The notes: generated by a model from the sequence alone, not told the origin. Shown: positions 48,441 to 57,857, numbered from the stretch's first letter. The stretch: DNA of 64,000 nt from Enterobacter asburiae (GCF_024599655.1 NZ_CP102247.1:4030001-4094000); one strand, 5' to 3'. Program-made: numbers and translations.

Positions 48441-51104
48441 TTACGCCAGACGCGGGTTAACTTTTTCTGCATCGATGTTGAATTTGGTGATTGCGTCCGC
48501 AACCACTTTCTTATCGATTTCGCCACGTTTAGCCAGTTCGCCCAGTGCTGCTACAACCACGTAAGAAGCATCAACTTCGAAGTGGTGACGCAGGTTTTCG
48601 CGGCTGTCAGAACGACCGAATCCGTCAGTACCCAGAACGCGATAATCATCAGCTGGAACGTAAGTACGAACCTGCTCAGCGAACAGTTTCATATAGTCAG
48701 TAGACGCCACCGCTGGCGCGTCGTTCATCACCTGAGCGATGTACGGAACGCGTGGAGTTTCCATTGGGTGCAGCATGTTCCAACGCTCACAATCCTGGCC
48801 ATCACGCGCCAGTTCAGTGAAGGAAGTCACAGAGTACACGTCGGAACCCACACCGTAGTCTTTCGCCAGGATCTGCGCTGCTTCACGTACGTGACGCAGG
48901 ATAGAGCCGGAGCCCAGCAGCTGAACTTTACCTTTGCTACCTTCGAGGGTTTCGAGTTTGTAGATACCTTTACGGATACCTTCCTCGGCACCTGCTGGCA
49001 TTGCCGGCATGTGGTAGTTTTCGTTCAGGGTGGTGATGTAGTAGTAAATGTTCTCTTGCGCTTCACCGTACATGCGCTGCAGACCGTCATGCATGATGAC
49101 TGCCACTTCGTACGCGTAAGACGGGTCGTAAGAGATACAGTTAGGGATAGTCAGAGACTGAATGTGGCTGTGGCCATCTTCGTGCTGCAGACCTTCACCG
49201 TTCAGAGTCGTACGACCGGAGGTACCGCCTACCAGGAAGCCGCGAGCCTGCTGGTCGCCTGCCTGCCAGCACAGGTCACCGATACGCTGGAACCCGAACA
49301 TGGAGTAGTAGATGTAGAACGGGATCATCGGCAGGTTGTTGGTGCTGTAAGAGGTCGCAGCAGCCAGCCAGGATGCGCCTGCGCCCAGCTCGTTGATACC
49401 TTCCTGCAGGATCTGACCTTTCTCGTCTTCTTTGTAGTATGCAACCTGCTCACGGTCCTGCGGGGTGTACTGCTGGCCGTTCGGGCTGTAGATACCGATC
49501 TGACGGAACAGACCTTCCATACCGAAAGTACGCGCTTCGTCGGCGATGATTGGAACCAGACGATCTTTGATCGACTTGTTCTTCAGCATCACGTTCAGGG
49601 CACGAACGAAAGCGATAGTGGTAGAGATCTCTTTGTTCTGCTCTTCCAGCAGCTGAGAGAAGTCTTCCAGCGCTGGCAGTTCCAGCTTCTCGGTGAAGTT
49701 TGGCTGACGAGCTGGCAGGTAGCCTTTCAGCGCCTGACGACGTTCGTGCAGGTACTTGTGCTCTTCAGAACCTTCCGGGAAGGTGATGTAAGACAGGTTT
49801 TCTACCTGCTCATCGGTCACTGGAACGTTGAAACGGTCGCGGATATAACGCACGCCGTCCATGTTCATTTTCTTAACCTGGTGAGCGATGTTTTTACCTT
49901 CTGCGGTATCACCCATGCCGTAACCTTTGATGGTATGGGCCAGGATTACAGTCGCTTTACCTTTGGTTTCGCGCGCTTTTTTCAGTGCAGCGTAGACTTT
50001 CTTCGGATCGTGACCACCGCGGTTCAGAGCCCAGATCTGCTCATCAGTCCAGTCTGCAACCAGTGCTGCGGTTTCAGGATATTTACCGAAGAAGTGCTCA
50101 CGAACATAGGCACCGTCTTTGGATTTGAAGGTCTGGTAGTCACCGTCAACGGTTTCGTTCATCAGCTGGATCAGTTTGCCGCTGGTGTCTTTACGCAGCA
50201 GCTCATCCCAACGACCGCCCCACATGACTTTGATCACGTTCCAGCCAGCACCAGCGAAGATGCCTTCCAGTTCGTTGATGATCTTGCCGTTACCGGTTAC
50301 CGGACCATCCAGACGCTGCAGGTTACAGTTGATGATGAAGCACAGGTTGTCCAGCTTCTCACGGGTAGCGATGGTGATCGCACCTTTGGATTCTGGCTCA
50401 TCCATTTCGCCGTCGCCCAGGAAGGCGTAAACGGTCTGCTCAGAGGTGTCTTTCAGACCACGGTGTTCCAGGTATTTCAGGAATTTAGCCTGATAGATCG
50501 CACCGATTGGGCCCAGACCCATAGATACGGTCGGGAACTGCCAGAATTCAGGCATCAGTTTAGGGTGCGGGTAAGAAGACAGACCTTTACCGTGAACTTC
50601 CTGACGGAAGTTGTTCATCTGCTCTTCAGTCAGACGACCTTCCAGGAATGCACGTGCGTAGATGCCCGGAGAGATGTGGCCCTGGAAGTACACCAGATCG
50701 CCGCCGTCTTTCTCGTTCGCTGCACGGAAGAAGTGGTTGAAGCACACTTCGTAAACGGTTGCAGAAGACTGGAAGGACGCCATGTGGCCACCCAGTTCCA
50801 GGTCTTTCTTGGATGCGCGCAGAACGGTCATGATGGCGTTCCAGCGGATTGCAGAACGGATACGACGTTCCAGATCCAGATTGCCCGGGTATTCCGGTTC
50901 GTCTTCGACGGCAATCGTGTTTACGTAGTTGCTAGCCCCTGCACCTGAAGCAACCTTCACACCGCCTTTGCGGGCTTCAGAAAGCAGCTGATCAATCAGA
51001 TACTGAGCGCGCTCAACACCTTCTTCACGGATGACCGATTCGATCGCCTGTAGCCAGTCGCGAGTTTCGATCGGATCCACGTCATTTTGGAGACGTTCTG
51101 ACAT
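48441..51104 (-). CDS. aceE: Pyruvate dehydrogenase E1 component (homodimeric)
   Basis: Thiamine pyrophosphate-dependent decarboxylation of pyruvate and reductive acetylation of E2. 887 residues, the E. coli length. The TPP motif runs from GDGEMDEPESKGA to FIINCNLQ. N-terminal QNDVDPIETRDWLQAI, which binds E2, is intact. The start has TAAGGAATACCCCC upstream. It follows pdhR by 123 bases containing a conserved long hairpin. Confidence 0.98.
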   Translation of the reverse strand: MSERLQNDVDPIETRDWLQAIESVIREEGVERAQYLIDQLLSEARKGGVKVASGAGASNYVNTIAVEDEPEYPGNLDLERRIRSAIRWNAIMTVLRASKKDLELGGHMASFQSSATVYEVCFNHFFRAANEKDGGDLVYFQGHISPGIYARAFLEGRLTEEQMNNFRQEVHGKGLSSYPHPKLMPEFWQFPTVSMGLGPIGAIYQAKFLKYLEHRGLKDTSEQTVYAFLGDGEMDEPESKGAITIATREKLDNLCFIINCNLQRLDGPVTGNGKIINELEGIFAGAGWNVIKVMWGGRWDELLRKDTSGKLIQLMNETVDGDYQTFKSKDGAYVREHFFGKYPETAALVADWTDEQIWALNRGGHDPKKVYAALKKARETKGKATVILAHTIKGYGMGDTAEGKNIAHQVKKMNMDGVRYIRDRFNVPVTDEQVENLSYITFPEGSEEHKYLHERRQALKGYLPARQPNFTEKLELPALEDFSQLLEEQNKEISTTIAFVRALNVMLKNKSIKDRLVPIIADEARTFGMEGLFRQIGIYSPNGQQYTPQDREQVAYYKEDEKGQILQEGINELGAGASWLAAATSYSTNNLPMIPFYIYYSMFGFQRIGDLCWQAGDQQARGFLVGGTSGRTTLNGEGLQHEDGHSHIQSLTIPNCISYDPSYAYEVAVIMHDGLQRMYGEAQENIYYYITTLNENYHMPAMPAGAEEGIRKGIYKLETLEGSKGKVQLLGSGSILRHVREAAQILAKDYGVGSDVYSVTSFTELARDGQDCERWNMLHPMETPRVPYIAQVMNDAPAVASTDYMKLFAEQVRTYVPADDYRVLGTDGFGRSDSRENLRHHFEVDASYVVVAALGELAKRGEIDKKVVADAITKFNIDAEKVNPRLA

Positions 51105-51143
51105 GGGGGTATTCCTTATCTATCTAATACGTTGATTTGTCTG

Positions 51144-51191
51144 GAACCTGTCCCATTGTGCTCTTGGGTAAGAACACAATAAGACAGGTTC
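51144..51191 (-). promoter_or_regulatory. Long hairpin in the pdhR-aceE intergenic region
   Basis: GAACCTGTC (51144-51152) pairs with GACAGGTTC (51183-51191), with an inner ATTGTG/CACAAT stem, giving an extended 48-base hairpin about 40 bases upstream of the aceE ATG. The same shape is present in E. coli as I recall it. It could be an attenuator, an RNase site or part of the internal promoter region. Confidence 0.55.
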
Positions 51192-51227
51192 TGCGTTTAG
51201 TTGCCGCGCTCTAAAAGTACCTGGCGC

Positions 51228-51992
51228 TTAATCCTTTCGTTGCTGTATGCGGCGTAATGAACGTTCGCGACGCGATTGTTCACGGCTGCGGTCCAGCAAG
51301 ATTTCCTCAATGAAAGCCAGATGGCGGTGCGACGCTTCGCGCGCCTGCTCCGGTTCCCCGGCCATTATCGCCTCGAATACTCGGGTGCGATGGTTGCTTA
51401 CCAGTGGGAGCATGTCCCGACGGGCATACAACAATTCAAAATTCTGACGAACGTTCTGGGCCAGCATGGGCTCCATGCAGCGTAGCAGATGGAGGAGCAC
51501 CACGTTGTGGGCCGCTTCGGTGACGGCAATTTGATACTGGACGACGGCGCTGGACTCGGCGTCTAAGTCGCCGGACTGCTGTGCCCGTTCAATGGCCTGA
51601 TGCAGCTCGCGGATACGCACGCGATCTTCATCAGTGCTGCGAAGGGCGGCGTAATAGGCCGCAATACCTTCAAGCGCGTGACGGGTCTCAAGCAGGTCAA
51701 ACTGGGATTCTGGGTGGTCAGAGAGAAGTTCTACCAGCGGATCGCTGAAGCTCTGCCACAGGCTGTTTTGCACAAAGGTTCCGCCGCCCTGGCGACGAAG
51801 CAGCAAGCCCTTTGCTTCGAGACGTTGAATCGCCTCACGCAGAGAGGGACGTGAAACGTCGAACTGTTTTGCCAGCTCGCGTTCTGGCGGAAGTTTCTCA
51901 CCCGGGCGCAGAGTCCCTTCGAGGATTAAAAACTCCAGCTGCTGCTCAATCACATCAGATAGTTTTGGTTGGCGAATTTTGCTGTAGGCCAT
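51228..51992 (-). CDS. pdhR: Pyruvate dehydrogenase complex transcriptional repressor PdhR
   Basis: GntR-family (FadR subfamily) repressor released by pyruvate. 254 residues: N-terminal winged helix (LRPGEKLPPERELAKQFDVS, RPSLREAIQRLEAKGLL), C-terminal FCD ligand domain with metal-type residues (LETRHALEGIAAYYAA, HRHLAFIEEI). First gene of pdhR-aceE-aceF. Its own operator is just upstream. Confidence 0.98.
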   Translation of the reverse strand: MAYSKIRQPKLSDVIEQQLEFLILEGTLRPGEKLPPERELAKQFDVSRPSLREAIQRLEAKGLLLRRQGGGTFVQNSLWQSFSDPLVELLSDHPESQFDLLETRHALEGIAAYYAALRSTDEDRVRIRELHQAIERAQQSGDLDAESSAVVQYQIAVTEAAHNVVLLHLLRCMEPMLAQNVRQNFELLYARRDMLPLVSNHRTRVFEAIMAGEPEQAREASHRHLAFIEEILLDRSREQSRRERSLRRIQQRKD

Positions 51993-52024
51993 ATTCCCTG
52001 TCTTACGCCTTTTTGCCCGGAGTC

Positions 52025-52041
52025 AATTGGTCTTACCAATT
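52025..52041. promoter_or_regulatory. PdhR operator
   Basis: AATTGGTCTTACCAATT is a perfect 7-bp dyad with a 3-base centre matching the PdhR consensus ATTGGTnnnACCAAT. It lies 33 bases upstream of the pdhR ATG, where it would block the pdh promoter until pyruvate accumulates. Confidence 0.9.
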
Positions 52042-52529
52042 TCTATTTCGTATCGCTAAAGTAACAAAGTATTCACCTTCTGTCCATATTGGTTTTGATT
52101 GAAATCAGTAAACCCTGCACATTTTAACAACCTTACAGAAATAACGTTTCAGAAATGTAACTTTGCACAAATGAGTTGATTACTCCTTAAGAGGGAGTTT
52201 TAACCATAATGAAACGAGGGTTTTTGCAATCTGAAGCGATTCAACAAGGCAAATAATGAAAATTCGCCCACTTATGGCGCATTTCTATTCTATAGGTTGG
52301 GTTAGGAAGAATAAGCGGGACGATTTACAAATGCTTTCTTTTTATTCAAGTCGTCATCACCCCTTCATAAAGCAGGTGCATTCACAGGCGCTTACCACTA
52401 TTCTTTCGCTTACGGAAGTCATCTCCGCTTTTTTCGGTCTCGTTAACCGTAAAGAAATAAATACAGAATATGGATTTTCATAATTACACACGCACAGCGT
52501 GAATATAACAACCACACACGAGGTTTCAA
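52042..52529. other. pdhR-aroP divergent intergenic region
   Basis: About 490 bases, AT-rich, between divergent genes. It must hold the aroP promoter and, at its left end, the pdh promoter. Two small frames occur: a 15-codon frame at 52209-52256 and a 75-codon frame at 52256-52483 sharing one base. Neither has a well-placed ribosome-binding site or recognisable product, so I do not call them genes. A TyrR-box-like site is listed separately. Confidence 0.5.
52448..52465 (+). promoter_or_regulatory. Candidate TyrR box upstream of aroP
   Basis: CGTAAAGAAATAAATACA matches 9 of 12 defined positions of TGTAAA-N6-TTTACA and keeps the key G and C 15 bases apart. E. coli aroP is repressed by TyrR. 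It is a weak match found by eye. Confidence 0.4.
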
Positions 52530-53900
52530 ATGGAAGCTCAACAGCACGGCGATCAGCTAAAGCGCGGGCTTAAAAACCGCCATATTCAGCTCATCGCACT
52601 GGGCGGTGCGATTGGTACCGGCCTGTTTCTGGGCAGCGCGTCCGTTATCCAGTCAGCCGGTCCCGGCATTATTTTGGGTTACGCGATAGCCGGTTTTATT
52701 GCCTTTCTGATTATGCGCCAACTGGGTGAAATGGTCGTTGAAGAGCCGGTCGCAGGCTCCTTCAGCCACTTTGCCTATAAATACTGGGGCAGCTTTGCCG
52801 GTTTCGCATCGGGCTGGAACTACTGGGTGCTGTACGTTCTGGTTGCCATGGCTGAGCTTACCGCCGTCGGGAAATACATTCAGTTCTGGTACCCCGAGAT
52901 CCCAACCTGGGCCTCCGCAGCGGCTTTCTTCGTCATTATTAACGCCATTAACCTGACCAACGTAAAAGTATTCGGGGAAATGGAGTTCTGGTTTGCCATT
53001 ATTAAGGTGATTGCCGTAGTGGCGATGATCATCTTCGGCGGCTGGCTGCTGTTCAGCGGCAACGGCGGCCCGCAGGCAACCGTGCGCAACCTCTGGGAAC
53101 AGGGCGGATTCCTGCCTCACGGCATGACGGGCCTGGTGATGATGATGGCTATCATTATGTTCTCCTTCGGCGGCCTGGAGCTGGTGGGCATCACCGCCGC
53201 GGAAGCCGACAACCCGGAGCAGAGCATTCCAAAAGCCACTAACCAGGTTATCTACCGCATTCTGATCTTCTATGTGGGCTCGCTGGCCGTGCTGCTCTCC
53301 CTGCTGCCGTGGACCCGCGTGACCGCCGACACCAGCCCGTTTGTGCTGATCTTCCACGAGCTGGGCGACACCTTTGTCGCTAACGCCCTGAACATCGTGG
53401 TGCTGACCGCAGCGCTCTCCGTTTACAACAGCTGCGTGTACTGCAACAGCCGCATGCTCTTCGGCCTGGCCCAGCAGGGCAACGCGCCAAAAGCGCTGCT
53501 CAACGTCGATAAGCGCGGCGTGCCGGTAAACACCATTCTGGTTTCGGCAGTCGTGACCGCGCTGTGCGTGCTCATTAACTACCTGGCACCGGAATCGGCG
53601 TTTGGTCTGCTGATGGCGCTGGTGGTCTCAGCCCTGGTCATCAACTGGGCGATGATCAGCCTGGCGCACATGAAGTTCCGCCGCGCCAAGCAGCAGCAGG
53701 GCGTCACCACCCGCTTCCCTGCCCTGCTTTACCCGCTGGGCAACTGGGTGTGCCTGGTGTTCATGGCGGCCGTGCTGGTGATCATGCTGATCACCCCGGG
53801 TATGGCGATTTCCGTCTACCTGATCCCGGTCTGGATTGCGATCCTGGGCGTTGGCTATCTCTTCAGCCAGAAAAGCCGTAATGCCATGAAGGCCCACTAA
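52530..53900 (+). CDS. aroP: Aromatic amino acid permease
   Basis: Proton-coupled general transporter for Phe, Tyr and Trp in the inner membrane. 456 residues with 12 hydrophobic segments of the amino acid/polyamine/organocation family; signature LGGAIGTGLFLGS (residues about 23-35) and VVEEPVAGSFSHFAYKYWG. The length and sequence match E. coli AroP (457). CACGAGGTTTCAA precedes the ATG. Confidence 0.97.
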   Translation: MEAQQHGDQLKRGLKNRHIQLIALGGAIGTGLFLGSASVIQSAGPGIILGYAIAGFIAFLIMRQLGEMVVEEPVAGSFSHFAYKYWGSFAGFASGWNYWVLYVLVAMAELTAVGKYIQFWYPEIPTWASAAAFFVIINAINLTNVKVFGEMEFWFAIIKVIAVVAMIIFGGWLLFSGNGGPQATVRNLWEQGGFLPHGMTGLVMMMAIIMFSFGGLELVGITAAEADNPEQSIPKATNQVIYRILIFYVGSLAVLLSLLPWTRVTADTSPFVLIFHELGDTFVANALNIVVLTAALSVYNSCVYCNSRMLFGLAQQGNAPKALLNVDKRGVPVNTILVSAVVTALCVLINYLAPESAFGLLMALVVSALVINWAMISLAHMKFRRAKQQQGVTTRFPALLYPLGNWVCLVFMAAVLVIMLITPGMAISVYLIPVWIAILGVGYLFSQKSRNAMKAH

Positions 53901-53910
53901 GCCTCTCTCC

Positions 53911-53936
53911 GCGGCGCCTGCTTTTGCGGGTGCCGC
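53911..53936 (+). terminator. Probable terminator of aroP
   Basis: 11-bp stem with two G-U pairs (GCGGCGCCTGC with GCGGGTGCCGC) and a TTTT loop, ten bases after the stop. The tail GCGTTGTT is only modestly T-rich. Confidence 0.6.
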
Positions 53937-54064
53937 GCGTTGTTACCTCCCTCACACTTTCACGCCCACAGCGCATTTATCCATATCACCGCCCTGATAC
54001 TGCAACGCATATATTCCTTTGCCAGCAAATAATTCTCTCCATACCGTAAACCGGAGAGCTGTCG

Positions 54065-55462
54065 ATGGATAACAACAAACTGTCTGTAAAAGAAAAGATC
54101 GGCTATGGAATGGGTGACGCGGGATGCAACATCATCTTCGGCGCCATCATGTTGTTTGTTAACTATTTCTATACGGATATTTTTGGCCTCGCGCCTGCGC
54201 TGGTCGGCGTGCTGCTGCTGTCCGTCCGCGTGATTGACGCCGTAACGGACCCGATTATGGGGGCGATTGCCGACCGTACCCGCAGTAAATATGGCCGGTT
54301 TCGTCCATGGCTGCTGTGGATTGCGTTCCCCTACGCGCTGTTCAGCATCCTGATGTTCACCACGCCAGAGTGGAGCTATAACAGCAAAGTTATCTATGCC
54401 TTTGTCACCTACTTCCTGTTGTCGCTGACCTACACGGCAATCAACATTCCCTACTGCTCGCTCGGCGGGGTGATCACCAACGATCCGAAAGAGCGCGTCG
54501 CCTGCCAGTCGTATCGCTTCGTGCTGGTCGGCATCGCCACGCTACTGCTGTCTCTGACGCTACTGCCAATGGCCGACTGGTTTGGTGGGGACAACAAGGC
54601 CAAAGGCTATCAGATGGCGATGACCGTGCTGGCGTTGATTGGAACCTGCATGTTCCTGTTCTGCTTCACCACCGTGCGCGAGCGCGTGCGCCCGGCGGTA
54701 CAGACCAACGACGAGCTGAAAAACGATCTGAAAGACGTGTGGAAGAACGACCAGTGGGTACGCATTCTGCTCCTGACCCTGTGCAATGTCTGCCCGGGCT
54801 TTATCCGCATGGCGGCCACCATGTATTACGTCACCTGGGTGATGGGCCAGAGCACCCACTTCGCCACGCTGTTTATCAGCCTGGGCGTAGTCGGCATGAT
54901 GCTCGGCAGCGTGCTGGCAAAAGTGCTGACCGACCGCTGGTGTAAGCTGAAGGTCTTCTTCTGGACCAACATCGTGCTGGCGATGTTCTCCTGCGCCTTC
55001 TACTTCTTCGACCCGAAAGCCACCGTCACCATCGTGGTGCTCTACTTCCTGCTGAACATCCTGCACCAGATCCCGTCACCGCTGCACTGGTCGCTGATGG
55101 CCGACGTGGACGACTACGGCGAGTGGAAGACCGGTAAACGCATCACCGGGATCAGCTTCTCCGGCAACATCTTCTTCCTGAAGCTGGGGCTGGCGATTGC
55201 CGGGGCGATGGTCGGCTTCCTGCTCTCCTGGTACGGCTATGACGCGGGCGCAAAAGCGCAAAGCGCGGACGCCATTAATGGGATCGTGCTGCTGTTTACC
55301 GTTATTCCCGGCGTTGGATACTTGATTACCGCGGGCGTGGTGCGCCTGCTGAAAGTGGACCGCGAAACCATGAAGCAGATCCAGTCCGATCTGGAAAAAC
55401 GCCGCAGCAACTATCGCGAGCTGAACGACTATCAGGAACTTAAAGCCGCTGAGACTAAATAA
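54065..55462 (+). CDS. Glycoside-pentoside-hexuronide (GPH) family sugar:cation symporter
   Basis: 465-residue inner-membrane transporter with 12 predicted helices, of the MelB/XylP/YicJ type. Family signatures: KEKIGYGMGDAGCNIIF at the N-terminus, RVIDAVTDPIMGAIADRTRS with the conserved cation-site Asp residues, KYGRFRPWLLW, and DVDDYGEWKTGKR. Substrates of this family are oligosaccharides or beta-glycosides. CCGGAGAGCTGTCG precedes the ATG. It is followed after ten bases by a GH43-like glycosidase gene, so the imported sugar is probably an arabinose- or xylose-containing oligosaccharide. No local regulator gene is present. Absent at this position in E. coli K-12. Confidence 0.92.
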   Translation: MDNNKLSVKEKIGYGMGDAGCNIIFGAIMLFVNYFYTDIFGLAPALVGVLLLSVRVIDAVTDPIMGAIADRTRSKYGRFRPWLLWIAFPYALFSILMFTTPEWSYNSKVIYAFVTYFLLSLTYTAINIPYCSLGGVITNDPKERVACQSYRFVLVGIATLLLSLTLLPMADWFGGDNKAKGYQMAMTVLALIGTCMFLFCFTTVRERVRPAVQTNDELKNDLKDVWKNDQWVRILLLTLCNVCPGFIRMAATMYYVTWVMGQSTHFATLFISLGVVGMMLGSVLAKVLTDRWCKLKVFFWTNIVLAMFSCAFYFFDPKATVTIVVLYFLLNILHQIPSPLHWSLMADVDDYGEWKTGKRITGISFSGNIFFLKLGLAIAGAMVGFLLSWYGYDAGAKAQSADAINGIVLLFTVIPGVGYLITAGVVRLLKVDRETMKQIQSDLEKRRSNYRELNDYQELKAAETK

Positions 55463-55472
55463 GGAAAGCCGT

Positions 55473-56423
55473 ATGCATAACTGGCCTAACCCGTTTATAG
55501 AACAACGCGCCGACCCGTACATTCTGCGTCATGAAGGGCAATATTATTTTATCGCCTCTGTGCCGCAGTACGACAGGCTAGCGATCCGCCGCGCCGACAC
55601 GCTGGAAGGGCTACGCGACGCTGAAGAGATCGTTGTCTGGCGTAAACCCGAGAGCGGCCCGATGAGTCAGCTAATCTGGGCGCCGGAACTGCACCACATC
55701 GACGGGAAGTGGTACATCTATTTTGCCGCGACGCACACCCAGGCGCTCGACGCGCTCGGGATGTTCCAGCACCGTATGTTCGCCATTGAATGCGCGGACG
55801 GCGATCCGCTCACTGGCGCCTGGGTGGGAAAAGGGCAGATCAAAACGCCTTCCGACACCTTCGCCCTGGACGCCACCACCTTTGTTCATCAGGGGAAACG
55901 CTGGTATCTGTGGGCGCAAAAAGCACCGGATATCACCGGCAACTCCAATCTTTATCTGTGCGAAATGGAGAATCCCTGGACGCTGAAAGGCGAGCCGGTG
56001 ATGCTCAGCAAGCCGGAGTATGACTGGGAGCGTCGTGGGTTCTGGGTTAACGAAGGCCCGGCGGTGCTGGTTCACGGCGATAAGCTGTTTATCAGCTATT
56101 CCGCCAGCGCCACCGACGAGAACTACTGCATGGGGCTACTGTGGATAGACCTGAATGCCGATCCGCAAAACCCGGCAAACTGGCACAAATTCCCGCGTCC
56201 AGTGTTCGTTACCAGCTATGAGAACCGCCAGTTCGGCCCGGGACACAACAGCTTTACGCAAACGCAGGAAGGGGAAGATGTGCTGGTGTATCACGCGCGC
56301 AATTACACCGAAATTGAGGGCGATCCGCTGTACGATCCGAATCGCCATACTCGCCTGAAGCTCGTCCGCTGGAATGAAAACGGGATGCCTGATTTCGGCA
56401 TCCCGCCCGCGGATACGCTTTAG
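55473..56423 (+). CDS. Glycoside hydrolase family 43-like protein
   Basis: 316-residue cytoplasmic (no signal peptide) five-bladed propeller enzyme. The start MHNWPNPFIEQRADPYIL carries the expected catalytic-base Asp (ADPYI, residue 14). A central ALDATTFVHQGKRWYLWAQ has the pKa-modulating Asp, and WVNEGPAVLVHGDKLFISYS the likely acid Glu. GH43 enzymes act on alpha-L-arabinofuranosides or beta-xylosides. Hydrolysis of a sugar brought in by the upstream symporter is inferred from the ten-base spacing. The exact linkage cannot be told. Confidence 0.88.
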   Translation: MHNWPNPFIEQRADPYILRHEGQYYFIASVPQYDRLAIRRADTLEGLRDAEEIVVWRKPESGPMSQLIWAPELHHIDGKWYIYFAATHTQALDALGMFQHRMFAIECADGDPLTGAWVGKGQIKTPSDTFALDATTFVHQGKRWYLWAQKAPDITGNSNLYLCEMENPWTLKGEPVMLSKPEYDWERRGFWVNEGPAVLVHGDKLFISYSASATDENYCMGLLWIDLNADPQNPANWHKFPRPVFVTSYENRQFGPGHNSFTQTQEGEDVLVYHARNYTEIEGDPLYDPNRHTRLKLVRWNENGMPDFGIPPADTL

Positions 56424-56441
56424 TTTTTGCGGCGCGCTGGC

Positions 56442-57296
56442 CTACACCAGCGTGCCGTAAATCGTCAGCAGTGCCACGATCACCACCACCACAAACGACG
56501 TTTTCTTCGCCATGGAGACAGCCGCTTTCGGCGTTACAATCTTGTCGGTATGCGGCTCACGCGCCAGCGAGAACTGCGCCAGACGCGTTAGCACCTGGTA
56601 CTGCGACGTATGGCGATCGGCAAGAGACGCGAACCATGCGGGCAGCGCTTTTTCACCGTGACCAATTAACGCGTACACCACGCCCACCAGACGCACCGGA
56701 AGCCAGTCGAGCACGTGCAGGATGGCATCAATGCCTGACTGCAGGCGTTCATGCGGCGTCAGATAACGGGCAAGCCAGGTCTGCCAGGCGCGCAGGAATG
56801 CATACCCCATCAGCAGTACCGGCCCCCACGGGCCGCCCACCACGAACCAGAACAGCGGTGCCAGGTAGTAACGGAAGTTAATCCACAGCAGCGCGTTTTG
56901 CAGCTCGCGCAGAAATTCGCGTTCGTCGCAGTCCGGCGGCACGCCGTGGATCATGGTCAGTTCGCTCGCCATGGCACCGCGCGCATGGGCATCGTCACGG
57001 GAGGCGGCTTTCAGGTATGCGTGATAGTGCAAACGCACCTTGCCCGCACCAATGCACAGCACCCCAAGCAGGATCCACACCACCAGCAGCGGCACGTTGA
57101 AAAAGAGTCCGTACAGCGCGCGCAGGAGCAGGAACGTAATGACCATCACCCCTGCCATCATCAGCAGCGTGCGCAGCATAGAAAAGTGCTTAATCCGGCG
57201 GAATAACACCTCCAGCCGGTGATCCAGATGCCAGTGCTCACCGAGCTTGAACAGGCGTTCAGCGATGATAACCAGCAGCATGGTAAACAACGTCAT
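56442..57296 (-). CDS. ampE: Beta-lactamase regulator AmpE
   Basis: 284-residue inner-membrane protein with about four hydrophobic helices and starting MTLFTMLLVIIAERLFKLGEHW. It follows ampD by nine bases and is co-transcribed with it. AmpE has been linked to beta-lactam signalling but its biochemical role is not settled. It ends 18 bases from the convergent GH43 gene. Confidence 0.96.
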   Translation of the reverse strand: MTLFTMLLVIIAERLFKLGEHWHLDHRLEVLFRRIKHFSMLRTLLMMAGVMVITFLLLRALYGLFFNVPLLVVWILLGVLCIGAGKVRLHYHAYLKAASRDDAHARGAMASELTMIHGVPPDCDEREFLRELQNALLWINFRYYLAPLFWFVVGGPWGPVLLMGYAFLRAWQTWLARYLTPHERLQSGIDAILHVLDWLPVRLVGVVYALIGHGEKALPAWFASLADRHTSQYQVLTRLAQFSLAREPHTDKIVTPKAAVSMAKKTSFVVVVIVALLTIYGTLV

Positions 57297-57305
57297 GGTA
57301 TCTCC

Positions 57306-57857
57306 TTATTCTGACGACGCGGTGAGCATGGCGCGAAACCGGGGCCAGTCAAAGGCCGGACCGGGATCGGTTTTTCTCTCCGGGGCGATATCACTGTGTC
57401 CCGTGATATTGTCGGCGATAGCCGGGTAGAGTCCAATAAGCGTGCGGGTTACAGCCGCCAGCTGTTGATACTGTGAATCGGTGTAGGGCGTCGTATCCGT
57501 GCCTTCCAATTCAATCCCGATGGAAAAATCGTTGCACCGTTCGCGCCCGTGATACATCGACACCCCGGCATGCCAGGCGCGCTTATCAAAGGGAACATAC
57601 TGAACCACTTCACCATCGCGACGAATCAGGCAGTGAGCCGATACGCGCAGATGTGCAATTTCAGCAAAGAAAGGATGAGCATCGGGATCAATCGTTCCTG
57701 TGAATAACGCATCGATCCACGGGCCGCCAAATTCACCCGGCGGGAGACTAATATTATGAACCACCAGCAGTGTGGGCTTTTCATCCTCCGGGCGGCAATC
57801 GTGGTGCGGCGAGGGCACGTGCCGCGCATCCACCAGCCATCCGTTTTCTAACAACAT
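57306..57857 (-). CDS. ampD: 1,6-anhydro-N-acetylmuramyl-L-alanine amidase AmpD
   Basis: Cytoplasmic zinc amidase that cuts the peptide from 1,6-anhydro-muropeptides in cell-wall recycling. By lowering inducer it keeps chromosomal ampC quiet in Enterobacter. 183 residues from the ATG at 57857 (AAGGAGTTCCAGC upstream). Zinc ligands are His34 (LLVVHNISLPP), His154 and Asp164 (TGHSDIAPERKTDPGPAFDW). All appear intact, so the gene looks wild type. Confidence 0.97.
   Translation of the reverse strand: MLLENGWLVDARHVPSPHHDCRPEDEKPTLLVVHNISLPPGEFGGPWIDALFTGTIDPDAHPFFAEIAHLRVSAHCLIRRDGEVVQYVPFDKRAWHAGVSMYHGRERCNDFSIGIELEGTDTTPYTDSQYQQLAAVTRTLIGLYPAIADNITGHSDIAPERKTDPGPAFDWPRFRAMLTASSE

Noticed and set aside
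48582..50948. 788-codon plus-strand open frame opposite aceE
   Set aside because: Antisense to aceE with typical mirror-frame composition (rich in Val, Phe, Arg, His). No ribosome-binding site or homology recognised.
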